Shown here one piece after another: positions 16,738-25,176 of a stretch of DNA of 27,948 nucleotides; the first letter of the stretch is position 1; each line of letters starts with the position of its first letter. The notes below the pieces were generated by a model, which saw only the letters and a program-made list of their open reading frames with translations, was not told the DNA's origin and ran no database searches. The DNA comes from CAZIRF01 sp964541755 (GTDB lineage Bacteria; Spirochaetota; Spirochaetia; Treponematales; Breznakiellaceae). Made by a program: the position numbers and the translations under genes. The stretch covers positions 1-27,948 of the forward strand of contig CAZIRF010000039.1 of the NCBI GenBank assembly GCA_964541755.1. Direction: 5' to 3'.

Positions 16738-17149
16738 TTTGGTCTTTTTCGATACCAATATCCTTGTTTACGCGAATGACACAAGGCTTCCCGACAAGCA
16801 AACCATTGCCCGCACCTGCATAAAGGAAGCACTCATTGGAGGGACTGGTGTGGTATCTACTCAGGTTTTGGCGGAATTCCAGGTAACAATGAGCAAGAAA
16901 TTCAAACAAGCACTTGGATCGGTTCTCTTGAGGGAACAGATAAGCCTGCTTTTAAACTTGAAGGTAGTACCGGTTGATCGTGAAACCTTCTTGAAAGCCT
17001 TGCAGATTCAGGAGCGCTATGGCCTCTCCCTGTGGGATGCCCAGATTATCGCGAGTGCCCGGCTCTGCGGCGCGACCAAGGTTCTGAGCGAAGACATGCA
17101 GGAAAAGGCAATCTACGATGGAGTAGAAGTGGTAAATCCCTTTACATGA
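16727..17149 (+). CDS. PIN-domain toxin, VapC-like ribonuclease
   Basis: This 140-residue predicted endoribonuclease keeps the PIN acidic residues: Asp in FFDTNILVYAND near the start, Glu in VLAEFQ, Asp in SLWDAQIIASA and Asp in VLSEDMQ. PIN toxins of this type cut tRNA or rRNA and block translation. I chose the ATG at 16727 (MSVDLVFFDTN); one three codons upstream at 16718 is equally possible. Both lie within the end of the antitoxin gene, giving an overlap of 11 or 20 bases and coupled translation. Confidence 0.88.
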   Translation: MSVDLVFFDTNILVYANDTRLPDKQTIARTCIKEALIGGTGVVSTQVLAEFQVTMSKKFKQALGSVLLREQISLLLNLKVVPVDRETFLKALQIQERYGLSLWDAQIIASARLCGATKVLSEDMQEKAIYDGVEVVNPFT

Positions 17150-17184
17150 GTGTCCCTCCCGGAACCGTCGGTGAACCGGAAGCT

Positions 17185-17217
17185 GGCAGCACCGCATACA
17201 TGGTATGGGGTGCTGCC
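17185..17217. repeat. Long hairpin between convergent genes
   Basis: GGCAGCACC (17185-17193) pairs with GGTGCTGCC (17209-17217), and an inner CATAC/GTATG pair extends the stem. It lies between the ends of the PIN toxin gene and the minus-strand lipoprotein gene. There is no T-run on either strand, so it may be a rho-assisted or bidirectional terminator. Confidence 0.6.
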
Positions 17218-17231
17218 CAAAAAGGAATCAC

Positions 17232-18245
17232 TTAACGGGGCGGGTCCTGGTAATCCAGGATAATCATAACCTTGTCTGCACTGGCATTGCCCAAGTCGGT
17301 AGCGGACTGGAAGTATCCGCCTGTTTCGCCGGGCTGTATCAGACCTCCCGTGGGGAAGCGGGTAAAGGAGCCGTGGAAGAGGGTGACATCATCCCCATTC
17401 ATGAGAAAGACCCTGGGATTCTTGTTTAGCTGAACGTCAGTGTTCCCGCTATTCTGTATGGATATCTCAAGACCCATGTTGCCATCCCGTTCACCGTAGC
17501 GGTAGCCCAAGACCGTAATCTTTGCTTCGACCTCTGTATGGGGGGGCGATCCTGCGTTCACCGTCAATGACGTAGTGAGCTCTGCCCGATCGATTTTAGC
17601 GAAGTCGGTACCGGTAATGCTAGAAGCTGAAGTAGTGAAGAAATATCCCTCATCATCCGGGCGCAGCCCGATATTGTGAGAAGTTTGGTTGTCGGTATCA
17701 GTTTCGCGCAGGCGTCCATAGAGTGTAGCATCAATCCTCTTCGAGAAAGAGCTGTCGTCATCTGTAAAGTTGAGGCCCCTGGCATATACATACTGAAAGT
17801 CGTCGTTGGACTTGTTTTGCCCCTTCAAGAGATAGTACACCGACCACGTGTCCTGCAGACCTAAGCGTGCAAACACAATTGCATCGCCCACTGGTTCCAC
17901 CTGATCAACGCTGCCGCTGGCAAGGATTACCGGGACGCGCTTGGTCATGTACGTTGCGGTAGTGTACCCACCAGTTGAAGTAAAACGCTCGCCTTCGATA
18001 AAGAAGACGCAGTTACTTACAGCGCTAACGCTGTTGCCCGTAATGCCGCCTGTATTGCCGCCAGTCTCTTCCCCGGTCTCGCCTTCACCTTCTCCGCCGG
18101 TCTCGCCGCCGGTTTCGCCTTCGGTCTCGCCGCCAGTCTGTTCAGTTTCGGTTTCATCGTCGCCATCATCATTGCCGGGAAGCGGACATGCGACGAAGAC
18201 CAGGGCAAAGGCCCCTATCATCAACAAGAATGCCACCTTTTTCAT
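17232..18245 (-). CDS. Lipoprotein with Gly/Glu/Thr repeat linker
   Basis: This 337-residue lipoprotein has signal peptide MKKVAFLLMIGAF and a lipobox ending at Cys20 (VAC), closely similar to the lipoprotein at 14013. Residues about 24-70 are a low-complexity linker of GGET/GGEGE units encoded by repetitive DNA at about 18040-18150. The remaining beta-rich body has no motif I recognise. The last 110 residues (VTVLGYRYGER-like start, then ISIQNSGNTDVQL) resemble an immunoglobulin-like extracellular domain such as DUF4352; this is tentative. GGAG stands about 10 bases before the ATG. It is alone and convergent with the PIN toxin gene. Confidence 0.82.
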   Translation of the reverse strand: MKKVAFLLMIGAFALVFVACPLPGNDDGDDETETEQTGGETEGETGGETGGEGEGETGEETGGNTGGITGNSVSAVSNCVFFIEGERFTSTGGYTTATYMTKRVPVILASGSVDQVEPVGDAIVFARLGLQDTWSVYYLLKGQNKSNDDFQYVYARGLNFTDDDSSFSKRIDATLYGRLRETDTDNQTSHNIGLRPDDEGYFFTTSASSITGTDFAKIDRAELTTSLTVNAGSPPHTEVEAKITVLGYRYGERDGNMGLEISIQNSGNTDVQLNKNPRVFLMNGDDVTLFHGSFTRFPTGGLIQPGETGGYFQSATDLGNASADKVMIILDYQDPPR

Positions 18246-18370
18246 GGGTTACTCCTCGATTAGTGATCGTCGCAGCCGCCAAGGGGCCCGACTTCCCATT
18301 CGGGACCCTTCAGTATCACCCATGAGGGCTGGGGGCGGGAGTGCCCAAAGTATGGTGGGAAGCAGGATTT

Positions 18371-18399
18371 TTGACAGGGCGGGAGCAGGCATTTGATAG
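18371..18399 (+). promoter_or_regulatory. Candidate promoter for the RluA-family gene
   Basis: TTGACA (18371-18376) and TGATAG (18394-18399) are 17 bp apart. Transcription would start near 18406, about 120 bases before the chosen start codon. The rest of the 282-base divergent spacer (18246-18527) shows no gene. Confidence 0.5.
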
Positions 18400-18527
18400 G
18401 GGACATTTGGCCAAAAGTCATGGTCAACAGCGAGCGCCCGTACCGCTCTGCGTGCGGAACAGGGCAGCCACAAGCTTCTGGTTACTACCCTTGCCCCGCC
18501 CTGCCCTTGCGGCGCATACTTGTCCCG

Positions 18528-19589
18528 ATGAAAGATCCCGCCCCCGAAACACACACACCCCCTGCGAGCGGGCGCTCTGCGAGCGGGCGCTCGACCGCCG
18601 TAAAACCACACGAAAGGGGCCGTGAGCTCCTCGATTGGCTTGCCACCCGCTTTACCTACCGCCCAAGCGAATACTGGGCGGCCTGCCTTGCAGAAGGGAG
18701 AGTCCTGCTAGACGGCCAGCGGGCCACGGGAACCGAGATCCTCGAAGCGGGGCAGACTATCAGCTATAGTCCCGAAAACGACACGGAGCCGCCGGTGGAC
18801 AAGAACTACCGGGTGGTAGCGAACACAGGGGGCTTCCTCTTCATCGACAAACCCGCGAGCCTTCCCTGCCACCCCTCCGGCATCTACCTGCGCCACAGCC
18901 TCTGGTACCTGCTCAAGGAGGAAGGCGTCGACGCACGCTTCGTCAACCGCATCGACCGCGAGACGAGCGGTATCGTCGTCGTCGCCACCACCAAAGAAGC
19001 GGCCGCCCACGCCGCCTGCGAACTGCGCGAAGGCCGTATCGAAAAGGAGTACCTCGTCATTGTCGAAGGGAAATTCCCCGCAGCACTCGACGCCACCGGC
19101 TGGCTCGAAGCAGATTCAGACTCCCCGGTGCGCAAACGCCGTCGTTTCATCCTTGACCCATCAGCATCGGACTGCACCGCGACCGCCACAGAGGACGCCG
19201 GCACCAGGTCGGGCCCCACCACTCGACAATTCAGCCGCACCCTCTTCAACCTCGAACGGGAAGCAAGCAGCCCAAGCGGCCCCCTCTCGCTCCTTGGCGC
19301 CCACCTCGAAACCGGCCGCACCCACCAGATACGCGCCACCCTGTCCAGCCTGGGCTACCCTGTCGTCGGGGACAGCCTCTACGGGGTCGATCCCTCGATT
19401 TTTCTGCGATTCATCGAAGGCAGCAAGACTGATAGTGACGCCCGGGCCCTGCGTATCGGCCGCCAGGCCCTCCACAGTGCGCGCACCGCCTTCAAGGGCC
19501 TGCAGGGCGAGCGACTCGAAGCGGTCGCCCCGCTCCCGCAGGATATGTCGGGCTTGTTCGCCGGGAACCATCAAGCTACAAAAGAATGA
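18528..19589 (+). CDS. RluA-family RNA pseudouridine synthase
   Basis: This enzyme isomerises uridine to pseudouridine in rRNA or tRNA. From the ATG at 18528 (MKDPAPETHT) it has 353 residues: a variable N-terminus, an S4-like RNA-binding region (about 30-90, RVLLDGQRA) and the RluA catalytic domain. The catalytic motif is NRIDRETSGIVV (the family's R-L-D-x-x-T-S-G, with Ile for Leu), and the later ETGRTHQIRATL and YPVVGDSLYG motifs are intact. A 15-bp direct duplication (18564-18593) encodes ASGRS twice near the N-terminus. The start is uncertain: the frame is open upstream, with another ATG at 18420, and neither has a good ribosome site. The target nucleotide cannot be told. Confidence 0.88.
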   Translation: MKDPAPETHTPPASGRSASGRSTAVKPHERGRELLDWLATRFTYRPSEYWAACLAEGRVLLDGQRATGTEILEAGQTISYSPENDTEPPVDKNYRVVANTGGFLFIDKPASLPCHPSGIYLRHSLWYLLKEEGVDARFVNRIDRETSGIVVVATTKEAAAHAACELREGRIEKEYLVIVEGKFPAALDATGWLEADSDSPVRKRRRFILDPSASDCTATATEDAGTRSGPTTRQFSRTLFNLEREASSPSGPLSLLGAHLETGRTHQIRATLSSLGYPVVGDSLYGVDPSIFLRFIEGSKTDSDARALRIGRQALHSARTAFKGLQGERLEAVAPLPQDMSGLFAGNHQATKE

Positions 19590-19599
19590 TCCCCCTTCC

Positions 19600-20010
19600 C
19601 TAGCGCAGCCTCGCTCCCAAGGTCACCGTCATGGTGGCGAGGTAGTTTTGGGTATAGCGCTCGACACTCGTCGACCATTGGGTTGAGTCGTACTGGGAGG
19701 TGCCCCGTGCAGAGCCACCCAGGAAACGGGCATTGAGGAAGACATCGATGCCGTCGCGCAGGTGCAGCGTGGGGCGAATTGATGCGTCAAGGAGAGAGCC
19801 TTCGAAGTCGAAGCTGGCGCCGTTGATGATCGAAGAAGAAGCCCAGAGGCCTGTTGCCTCCACATAGAGGGAGAAGTCACGAATCGGCTTCCAGTCTGCA
19901 GAGAGATGGATGGCCGGGACCGGACCCAGGTTCTGGCCGACGGCTACCACCGACCCGTCGGGGACGGTCCAAGTGATGGAGGCGTTCCGCAATTGGAGGG
20001 CGGGCTTCCA
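19600..20010 (-). pseudogene. C-terminal fragment of a beta-rich, possibly outer-membrane protein
   Basis: The frame is open from an in-frame TGA at 20011-20013 down to its stop at 19600 and gives about 136 residues of alternating strand pattern (HLSADWKPIRDFSLYVEATG, then TLHLRDGIDVFLNARFLGG), as in beta-barrel C-termini. There is no ATG; the only start is a TTG at 19990. The 5' side runs into the LysE-family gene. I read it as the remnant of a larger gene whose front was lost, but a short expressed protein cannot be excluded. Confidence 0.5.
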
Positions 20011-20054
20011 TCAGCTTGACCTTTCCCCACCTGCCGGGCCAGACTGGAAGGGTC

Positions 20055-20666
20055 ATGGATCCACGCCTCTTCGCCGCCTTCGTGTCTTTTTCCTTCGTGT
20101 CGGGCATCACCCCCGGGCCGAACAACCTCATCGCCCTCGCAAGCGGGGCGAACTACGGCTACCGCCGCACCCTGCCGCACGTCTTCGGGGTCGTCCTGGG
20201 CTTCAACGTGGTGTACCTGCTCATGGGGGCCGGACTCGGGACCCTCTTTACCGCCTTTCCGCTTGCCAAGGAAATCCTCAAGTGGGGCTGCCTGCTCTAC
20301 ATCCTCTTTCTCGCCTGGAAGATAGCGAGCGCCGCGGGCCCCGGCAACGCACATGAAAACGGGCCCACGGGAAAACCGGTCAGTTTTTTCGGTTCTGTCG
20401 GTTTCCAGTGGATCAATGCCAAGGTCTGGGTCGCAACCCTCACCCTCCTCTCGACCTACACCGACCCCGAGGCCTACTGGACGAGCCTCTTCGCAGGCAG
20501 CCTCGCAAACGCGGTCATCGCCTTTGGAAGCGTCTCTGTCTGGACCCTCTTCGGCACCCTCTTGAAGCGCTTCCTCGAACACCCGCTTCGCCGCCGCGTC
20601 TTCAACATCGTCATGGCACTTATCCTCGTTGCATCGGTAGTACCCTCAATATTCAAAACAACTTGA
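20055..20666 (+). CDS. LysE/RhtB-family amino-acid exporter
   Basis: This 203-residue membrane protein shows the LysE-family N-terminal signature (FVSGITPGPNNLIALASGAN) and about six hydrophobic segments. It probably exports amino acids or related small metabolites; the substrate is unknown. The start at 20055 (MDPRLFAAF) follows a GGAAGG ribosome site, while the upstream open extension reads into unrelated residues. The conserved SFFGSVGFQWINAKVWV segment in the middle also fits the family. It is followed after 60 bases by the histidine phosphatase gene on the same strand. Confidence 0.88.
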   Translation: MDPRLFAAFVSFSFVSGITPGPNNLIALASGANYGYRRTLPHVFGVVLGFNVVYLLMGAGLGTLFTAFPLAKEILKWGCLLYILFLAWKIASAAGPGNAHENGPTGKPVSFFGSVGFQWINAKVWVATLTLLSTYTDPEAYWTSLFAGSLANAVIAFGSVSVWTLFGTLLKRFLEHPLRRRVFNIVMALILVASVVPSIFKTT

Positions 20667-20726
20667 CCCCATCCCTTGGCCCCTGGATGGCAGACAGAAC
20701 AAGGCTCAATCGGCTACCATGAGCCC

Positions 20727-21398
20727 ATGGCAACCAACCACTACTGGATACTCCGCCACGCGGAGAGCCTTGCGAACGTCGAAGGTATCATAGTAAGCAA
20801 GAGCGAAATCGGTACACAACAATACGGGCTCAGTCCCCGGGGCCGCGAGGGGCTCCCCGCCAAGCTCGCTGCCCAAGTGGCTGCGTTTATGAGAACCAGT
20901 CCATCAGTCGACGCCACCGCCAACCTTGGGGCCGCCGACCTTGGCGCCGCCGACCTTGGCGCCGATACCCTCATTGTCAGCTCGGACTTCCTGCGTGCCC
21001 GCGAAACGGCCGCCATCGCCGCCAGCGTTCTCAAGGCCGCCCCTCCCCGCCTCGAACCCGCCCTGCGCGAACGGGACTTCGGCAGCCTCGACGGCAAGAG
21101 CGACCGCGAATACCCCTCCGTCTGGGCCCTCGATGCGGCGCACAGCGCCAGCTACCCCAACGGTATCGAGAGCCCCGCCGCCGTTCGCACGCGCCTTGTC
21201 GCCCTTATCAAGCGCATGGAAGAGGAAGAAAGCGGCCGGACCATCCTCCTCGTCTCCCATGGCGACACCCTGCAAATCCTCCAGACTTGTTTCGCAGGCC
21301 TAAGCGCCCACCGCCACCGCGAGCTGCCCCACCTCGACAAGGGAGAACTTCGCTATCTGGGTAGATGGCAAGCCCCGGAGACACTTGGGTCAAGCTAA
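20727..21398 (+). CDS. Histidine phosphatase (phosphoglycerate-mutase-like)
   Basis: This 223-residue protein has the branch-1 histidine phosphatase signature RHAES near the N-terminus, in which the His is the phosphate acceptor. SSDFLRARETAAI, the acid/base region ERDFGSLDGK and VSHGDTLQIL near the C-terminus complete the active site. The substrate is unknown: small-molecule phosphates are as likely as phosphoglycerate. A 15-bp unit repeated almost three times (20924-20965) encodes LGAADLGAADLGAD, an insertion in a surface region before the second motif. The ATG at 20727 places RHAES at about residue 10, as is usual. Confidence 0.88.
   Translation: MATNHYWILRHAESLANVEGIIVSKSEIGTQQYGLSPRGREGLPAKLAAQVAAFMRTSPSVDATANLGAADLGAADLGADTLIVSSDFLRARETAAIAASVLKAAPPRLEPALRERDFGSLDGKSDREYPSVWALDAAHSASYPNGIESPAAVRTRLVALIKRMEEEESGRTILLVSHGDTLQILQTCFAGLSAHRHRELPHLDKGELRYLGRWQAPETLGSS
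20924..20965 (+). repeat. In-frame 15-bp tandem repeat in the phosphatase gene
   Basis: CCTTGGGGCCGCCGA, CCTTGGCGCCGCCGA and a partial third copy are adjacent and in frame, encoding repeated LGAAD. Changes in copy number would keep the frame. Confidence 0.8.
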
Positions 21399-21439
21399 TA
21401 GCCAATCGGTCAAGGACTTACTCGCGCAGCACGCTCCGG

Positions 21440-21503
21440 TTGCGCCCTGCATATATAGCGTGTATTATACTTGCAACACCATATATATAGCGTGTATTAT
21501 AAT
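21440..21503 (+). promoter_or_regulatory. nrdAB promoter with two NrdR-box-like repeats
   Basis: Two copies of ATATATAGCGTGTATTATA (21451-21469 and 21483-21501) are exactly 32 bp apart. The cores CCTGCATATATAGCGTGT (21446-21463) and ACCATATATATAGCGTGT (21478-21495) resemble the NrdR box, which typically occurs as a pair about three helical turns apart before ribonucleotide reductase genes. TTGCGC (21440-21445) and TATTAT (21463-21468), 17 bp apart, could be the promoter. The first box would then overlap it and the second would lie just downstream. Confidence 0.8.
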
Positions 21504-21506
21504 GAA

Positions 21507-24059
21507 ATGACAGTAACCAAAAGAAGCGGAGCCACAGAGCCCTATACCGGAGCAAAGATTGATGCCGCCATTCGCGCGGCGTTCAAGAGTAGCGGTAATA
21601 CTGATACCGATTCGCTGGTCCCTGCGGTTTTCGCCGCGGTTGAAGAGCGCTTGGAGGGCTTGTCGCGCAAGGGAACAAACCTTGCCATTGAGCTGATTCA
21701 AGATATTGTTGAACAGGAGTTGGTAGCCCACAACTGTTATGCAGCGGCCAAGAGCTACATTCTATACCGCGAAGAGCGACATCGGTTGCGGTCGATACGT
21801 CATGAATTGATTGAGGCCCTGTTCCCCGAAAAAGCCCCTGGTGATCCCCACGAACGTCTCGAGGTACTACTGTGCGAGGTGCAAGATGATTTCCGGGAGC
21901 CTGAGTATGCACTGGAGCCTCTTCTGCACAAGTTCATCGCCTTCAAAAAGGAGCGCATGACCACGATCGAAGCTCTTGCGGCCCTTACCCAAGCAGCCCT
22001 CGAGTTGACCAGCCAGGAGGCGCCCAACTGGGAGTTCATCGCAAGTCGTCTGCTCATGATGAAATTCACCTATAATCTGAATCTCTTGCTGCATGAGCGC
22101 GGTATTGGCTCTTTCCATGACAAGCTGCGCTATTTGACACAAGAAGGCCTCTATGGATCCTACATTCTGGACGCCTATTCCCCCGAAGATATTGCATACC
22201 TTGAAACCCGGCTTGATTCATCCAGGGACAAACTATTTACCTACAGCGCCCTTGATCTACTCTTGCGCCGCTACGTCATACGAAGCACAAAGCATGAAGT
22301 CCTCGAGACCCCGCAGGAACTGTTCATGGGTATCGCCATGCACCTGGCAATGAATGAAAAAACCGACCGCCGGCAATGGGTGCTTCGTTTTTATGACATC
22401 CTGAGCACATTAAAAATAACGGTCGCGACCCCCACCCTCTCCAATGCGCGAAAACCCCATCATCAATTATCCTCCTGCTTTATCGATACCGTTCCCGATT
22501 CACTGGACGGCATCTACCGCAGTATTACCAATTTCGCCCAAGTCTCCAAATTCGGGGGCGGTATGGGTTTGTACTTTGGGAAAGTTCGGGCTGTCGGTTC
22601 TCCCATACGGGGCTTTCAAGGGGTTGCCGGGGGCGTCCTGCGCTGGATCAAGTTGGCCAACGATACCGCCATCGCCGTCGACCAATTGGGTGTACGGCAG
22701 GGCTCGGTAGCCGTCTATCTGGATGCCTGGCACAAGGACCTTCCGGAATTCCTTCAATTGAAAACCAATAATGGAGACGACCGCATGAAGGCCCATGATG
22801 TCTTCCCGGCGGTGTGCTACCCCGACCTCTTCTGGAAAATGGCCAAGGATTCGATAGATGCCCCATGGTATCTCATGTGCCCCCACGAGATTCGCTGTGT
22901 TCGCGGTTACGCACTCGAAGACAGCTTTGGTGATGAATGGGAAGAGCGATACCATGAGTGTGTTGCCGACGAACGCATTTCAAAACGGGAGATTTCTGTC
23001 AAGGAACTTGTCCGCTTGATCATCAAGTCTGCAGTCGAAACCGGTACCCCCTTTGTGTTCAACCGGGATACCGTCAACCGGATGAATCCAAACCCCCACA
23101 AAGGGATGATCTACTGTTCAAATCTCTGCACCGAGATCGCGCAGAACATGAGCGGGATAGAACTCCTTTCCCGGGAAATTAAAACTGATACCGGAGATAC
23201 CGTGGTCGTTGAAACAACCCGGCCCGGGGATTTCGTTGTATGTAACCTCGCCTCTTTGGTTTTGGGGGCGATCGATGTTGAACAGGAAGGCATCCTCGAG
23301 GAGACCGTCAAGACCGCAGTACGGGCCTTGGACAATATCATCGACCTCAACTTCTACCCGATAGAATATGCCCGCATTACCAACAGACGATATCGGGCGA
23401 TTGGTCTTGGTGTGAGTGGCTATCATCATCTTCTTGCAAAGCACCGTATCAAGTGGGAAAGCCCGGAGCACCTCAGCTTTGTCGACGCGGTCATGGAACG
23501 GATCAATTACGCAGCTATTGAAGCCAGTAATGCCCTTGCCCGGGAGAAGGGGGCCTATGAATACTTCGAAGGATCGGATTGGCACAGCGGTGAATACTTC
23601 AAAAAACGGGGTTACTCGAATGATTCCTGGCAAGCCCTGGCCCGCCGGGTGGCAGACAGCGGCGTGCGCAATGGGTACCTGCTGGCCATTGCCCCTACCA
23701 GTTCAACGTCCATTGTTGCAGGCACGAGCGCCGGGACAGACCCCATCATGAAAAAATACTGGCTCGAAGAAAAACGGGGCATGATTGTACCGCGGGTTGC
23801 CCCCGGTTTGAGTGCGGGAACCAGATGGTACTACACAGGGGCTCACCAACTGGATCAAAGCCAGGTCATACGGGCCGCGGCAGTACGCCAAAAGCACATT
23901 GACCAAAGCCAGTCGGTGAATCTCTTTATTACCACGGAGTATTCGTTGCGCCAGGTACTTGACCTCTACATACTGGCCTGGGAGGCCGGCTTGAAGACCG
24001 TCTATTATGTCCGCTCACAATCGCTTGAGGTCGAAAGCTGCGACTCGTGCAGCGCATGA
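21507..24059 (+). CDS. nrdA: Ribonucleoside-diphosphate reductase, class I, large subunit
   Basis: This enzyme reduces ribonucleotides to deoxyribonucleotides. From ATG 21507 the protein has 850 residues. An ATP-cone regulatory domain occupies about 1-95 (VTKRSGATEPYTGAKIDAAI). The catalytic barrel keeps Cys324, Asn539, Cys541 and Glu543 (NLCTE) and Cys579 (VVCNLAS). The radical-transfer pair Tyr833-Tyr834 and the C-terminal redox pair Cys845/Cys848 are present. The open frame reaches a TTG at 21471, but that extension reads through the regulatory repeats. No clear Shine-Dalgarno precedes 21507. Base composition looks lower in GC than the adjacent exporter and phosphatase genes. The partner nrdB follows after 23 bases. 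Confidence 0.95.
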   Translation: MTVTKRSGATEPYTGAKIDAAIRAAFKSSGNTDTDSLVPAVFAAVEERLEGLSRKGTNLAIELIQDIVEQELVAHNCYAAAKSYILYREERHRLRSIRHELIEALFPEKAPGDPHERLEVLLCEVQDDFREPEYALEPLLHKFIAFKKERMTTIEALAALTQAALELTSQEAPNWEFIASRLLMMKFTYNLNLLLHERGIGSFHDKLRYLTQEGLYGSYILDAYSPEDIAYLETRLDSSRDKLFTYSALDLLLRRYVIRSTKHEVLETPQELFMGIAMHLAMNEKTDRRQWVLRFYDILSTLKITVATPTLSNARKPHHQLSSCFIDTVPDSLDGIYRSITNFAQVSKFGGGMGLYFGKVRAVGSPIRGFQGVAGGVLRWIKLANDTAIAVDQLGVRQGSVAVYLDAWHKDLPEFLQLKTNNGDDRMKAHDVFPAVCYPDLFWKMAKDSIDAPWYLMCPHEIRCVRGYALEDSFGDEWEERYHECVADERISKREISVKELVRLIIKSAVETGTPFVFNRDTVNRMNPNPHKGMIYCSNLCTEIAQNMSGIELLSREIKTDTGDTVVVETTRPGDFVVCNLASLVLGAIDVEQEGILEETVKTAVRALDNIIDLNFYPIEYARITNRRYRAIGLGVSGYHHLLAKHRIKWESPEHLSFVDAVMERINYAAIEASNALAREKGAYEYFEGSDWHSGEYFKKRGYSNDSWQALARRVADSGVRNGYLLAIAPTSSTSIVAGTSAGTDPIMKKYWLEEKRGMIVPRVAPGLSAGTRWYYTGAHQLDQSQVIRAAAVRQKHIDQSQSVNLFITTEYSLRQVLDLYILAWEAGLKTVYYVRSQSLEVESCDSCSA

Positions 24060-24082
24060 TCAGCATTCAGGAGGATACGTAT

Positions 24083-25144
24083 ATGTCTCTCGAAGGAAAA
24101 CCGCCAGCCCTGCCAAAGAAGCCGCTATTCAATGCAATGGGCGATACTGATACCCGTACGCGCCGCATGATAGGGGGCAACACAACCAATCTCAATGACT
24201 TCAACAATGTCAAATACCATTGGGTATCCGATTGGTACCGTCAGGCAATGAATAATTTCTGGATCCCGGAGGAAATCAACCTTCAACAGGATGTCAAGGA
24301 TTATCGCCTTCTTTCAAGCGCCGAAAGACGGGCCTTTGACAAGATACTCTCTTTCCTCATATTTCTCGACAGCATACAAACGGCAAACATACCGGCTATC
24401 GGCGCCTACATAACCGCCAACGAGGTGAACCTGTGCCTTTCAATACATGCCTTTCAAGAGGCAGTCCACTCCCAGAGCTACAGCTACATGCTCGACAGCA
24501 TTTGCTCGCCCGATGAACGCAGCGACATACTCTATCAATGGAAGCATGACAAACGCCTTCTTTCGAGAAATACCTTTATCGGGGATCTCTACAATGAATT
24601 CCAGACATCCCGGGATGCGCTTACCCTCGTAAAAACCCTGGTCGCCAACTATATCCTTGAGGGGATTTATTTCTATTCCGGCTTCATGTTCTTTTATAAT
24701 TTGGGACGCAATGGCAAGATGAGCGGATCCGTCCAGGAAATACGCTATATCAACAGGGACGAAAACACCCACCTCTATCTTTTCCGTTCGATACTCCTGG
24801 AACTCAAGAAAGAAAATCCCGAACTCTTTAGCGACACGCTAATTGAAGACTACCGGCAGATGATTCGAAAGGGCGTGGAAGAAGAAATTGCCTGGGGCCA
24901 TTATGTACTCGGTGACGAAATCCCCGGACTGACGAAAACCATGATTACTGACTACATACAGTACCTGGGAAACCTGCGCTCTACAGGACTTGGATTTGGC
25001 ATCTTGTATGGCGACAAGCTTGAGGAGCCTTCTTCCATGGAGTGGATTCGACAGTTCTCCAACGCAAACCTCGTAAAGACCGATTTCTTCGAAGCCAAAT
25101 CAAGCGCCTATGCCAAATCTGCCGCGCTCCTGGATGATCTTTAA
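24083..25144 (+). CDS. nrdB: Ribonucleoside-diphosphate reductase, class I, small subunit
   Basis: This subunit holds the metal cofactor and radical. From ATG 24083 it has 353 residues. All expected ligands are visible: Asp96, Glu126, His129 (EAVHSQSY), Glu193 (ILEGIYFY), Glu227 and His230 (RDENTH). Tyr133, four residues after His129, is the likely radical tyrosine, so this is a tyrosyl-radical type rather than a Phe-substituted (class Ic) one. AGGAGG at 24069-24074 is a strong ribosome site and decides the start over an in-frame upstream codon at 24047. It is probably cotranscribed with nrdA; no terminator is evident after it. Confidence 0.95.
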   Translation: MSLEGKPPALPKKPLFNAMGDTDTRTRRMIGGNTTNLNDFNNVKYHWVSDWYRQAMNNFWIPEEINLQQDVKDYRLLSSAERRAFDKILSFLIFLDSIQTANIPAIGAYITANEVNLCLSIHAFQEAVHSQSYSYMLDSICSPDERSDILYQWKHDKRLLSRNTFIGDLYNEFQTSRDALTLVKTLVANYILEGIYFYSGFMFFYNLGRNGKMSGSVQEIRYINRDENTHLYLFRSILLELKKENPELFSDTLIEDYRQMIRKGVEEEIAWGHYVLGDEIPGLTKTMITDYIQYLGNLRSTGLGFGILYGDKLEEPSSMEWIRQFSNANLVKTDFFEAKSSAYAKSAALLDDL

Positions 25145-25176
25145 TTCTCCAAGCTAAACTGCAAGCTTCCGGCGGG

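Noticed and set aside
17185..17217. Standard rho-independent terminator
   Set aside because: The stem is strong, but neither strand has a T-run after it, so it was listed only as a hairpin.
19877..20131. Minus-strand frame starting near a GGAAAGG motif at the LysE seam
   Set aside because: Its Arg/Pro-rich product overlaps the LysE start and the beta-rich fragment in another frame, typical of a shadow frame.
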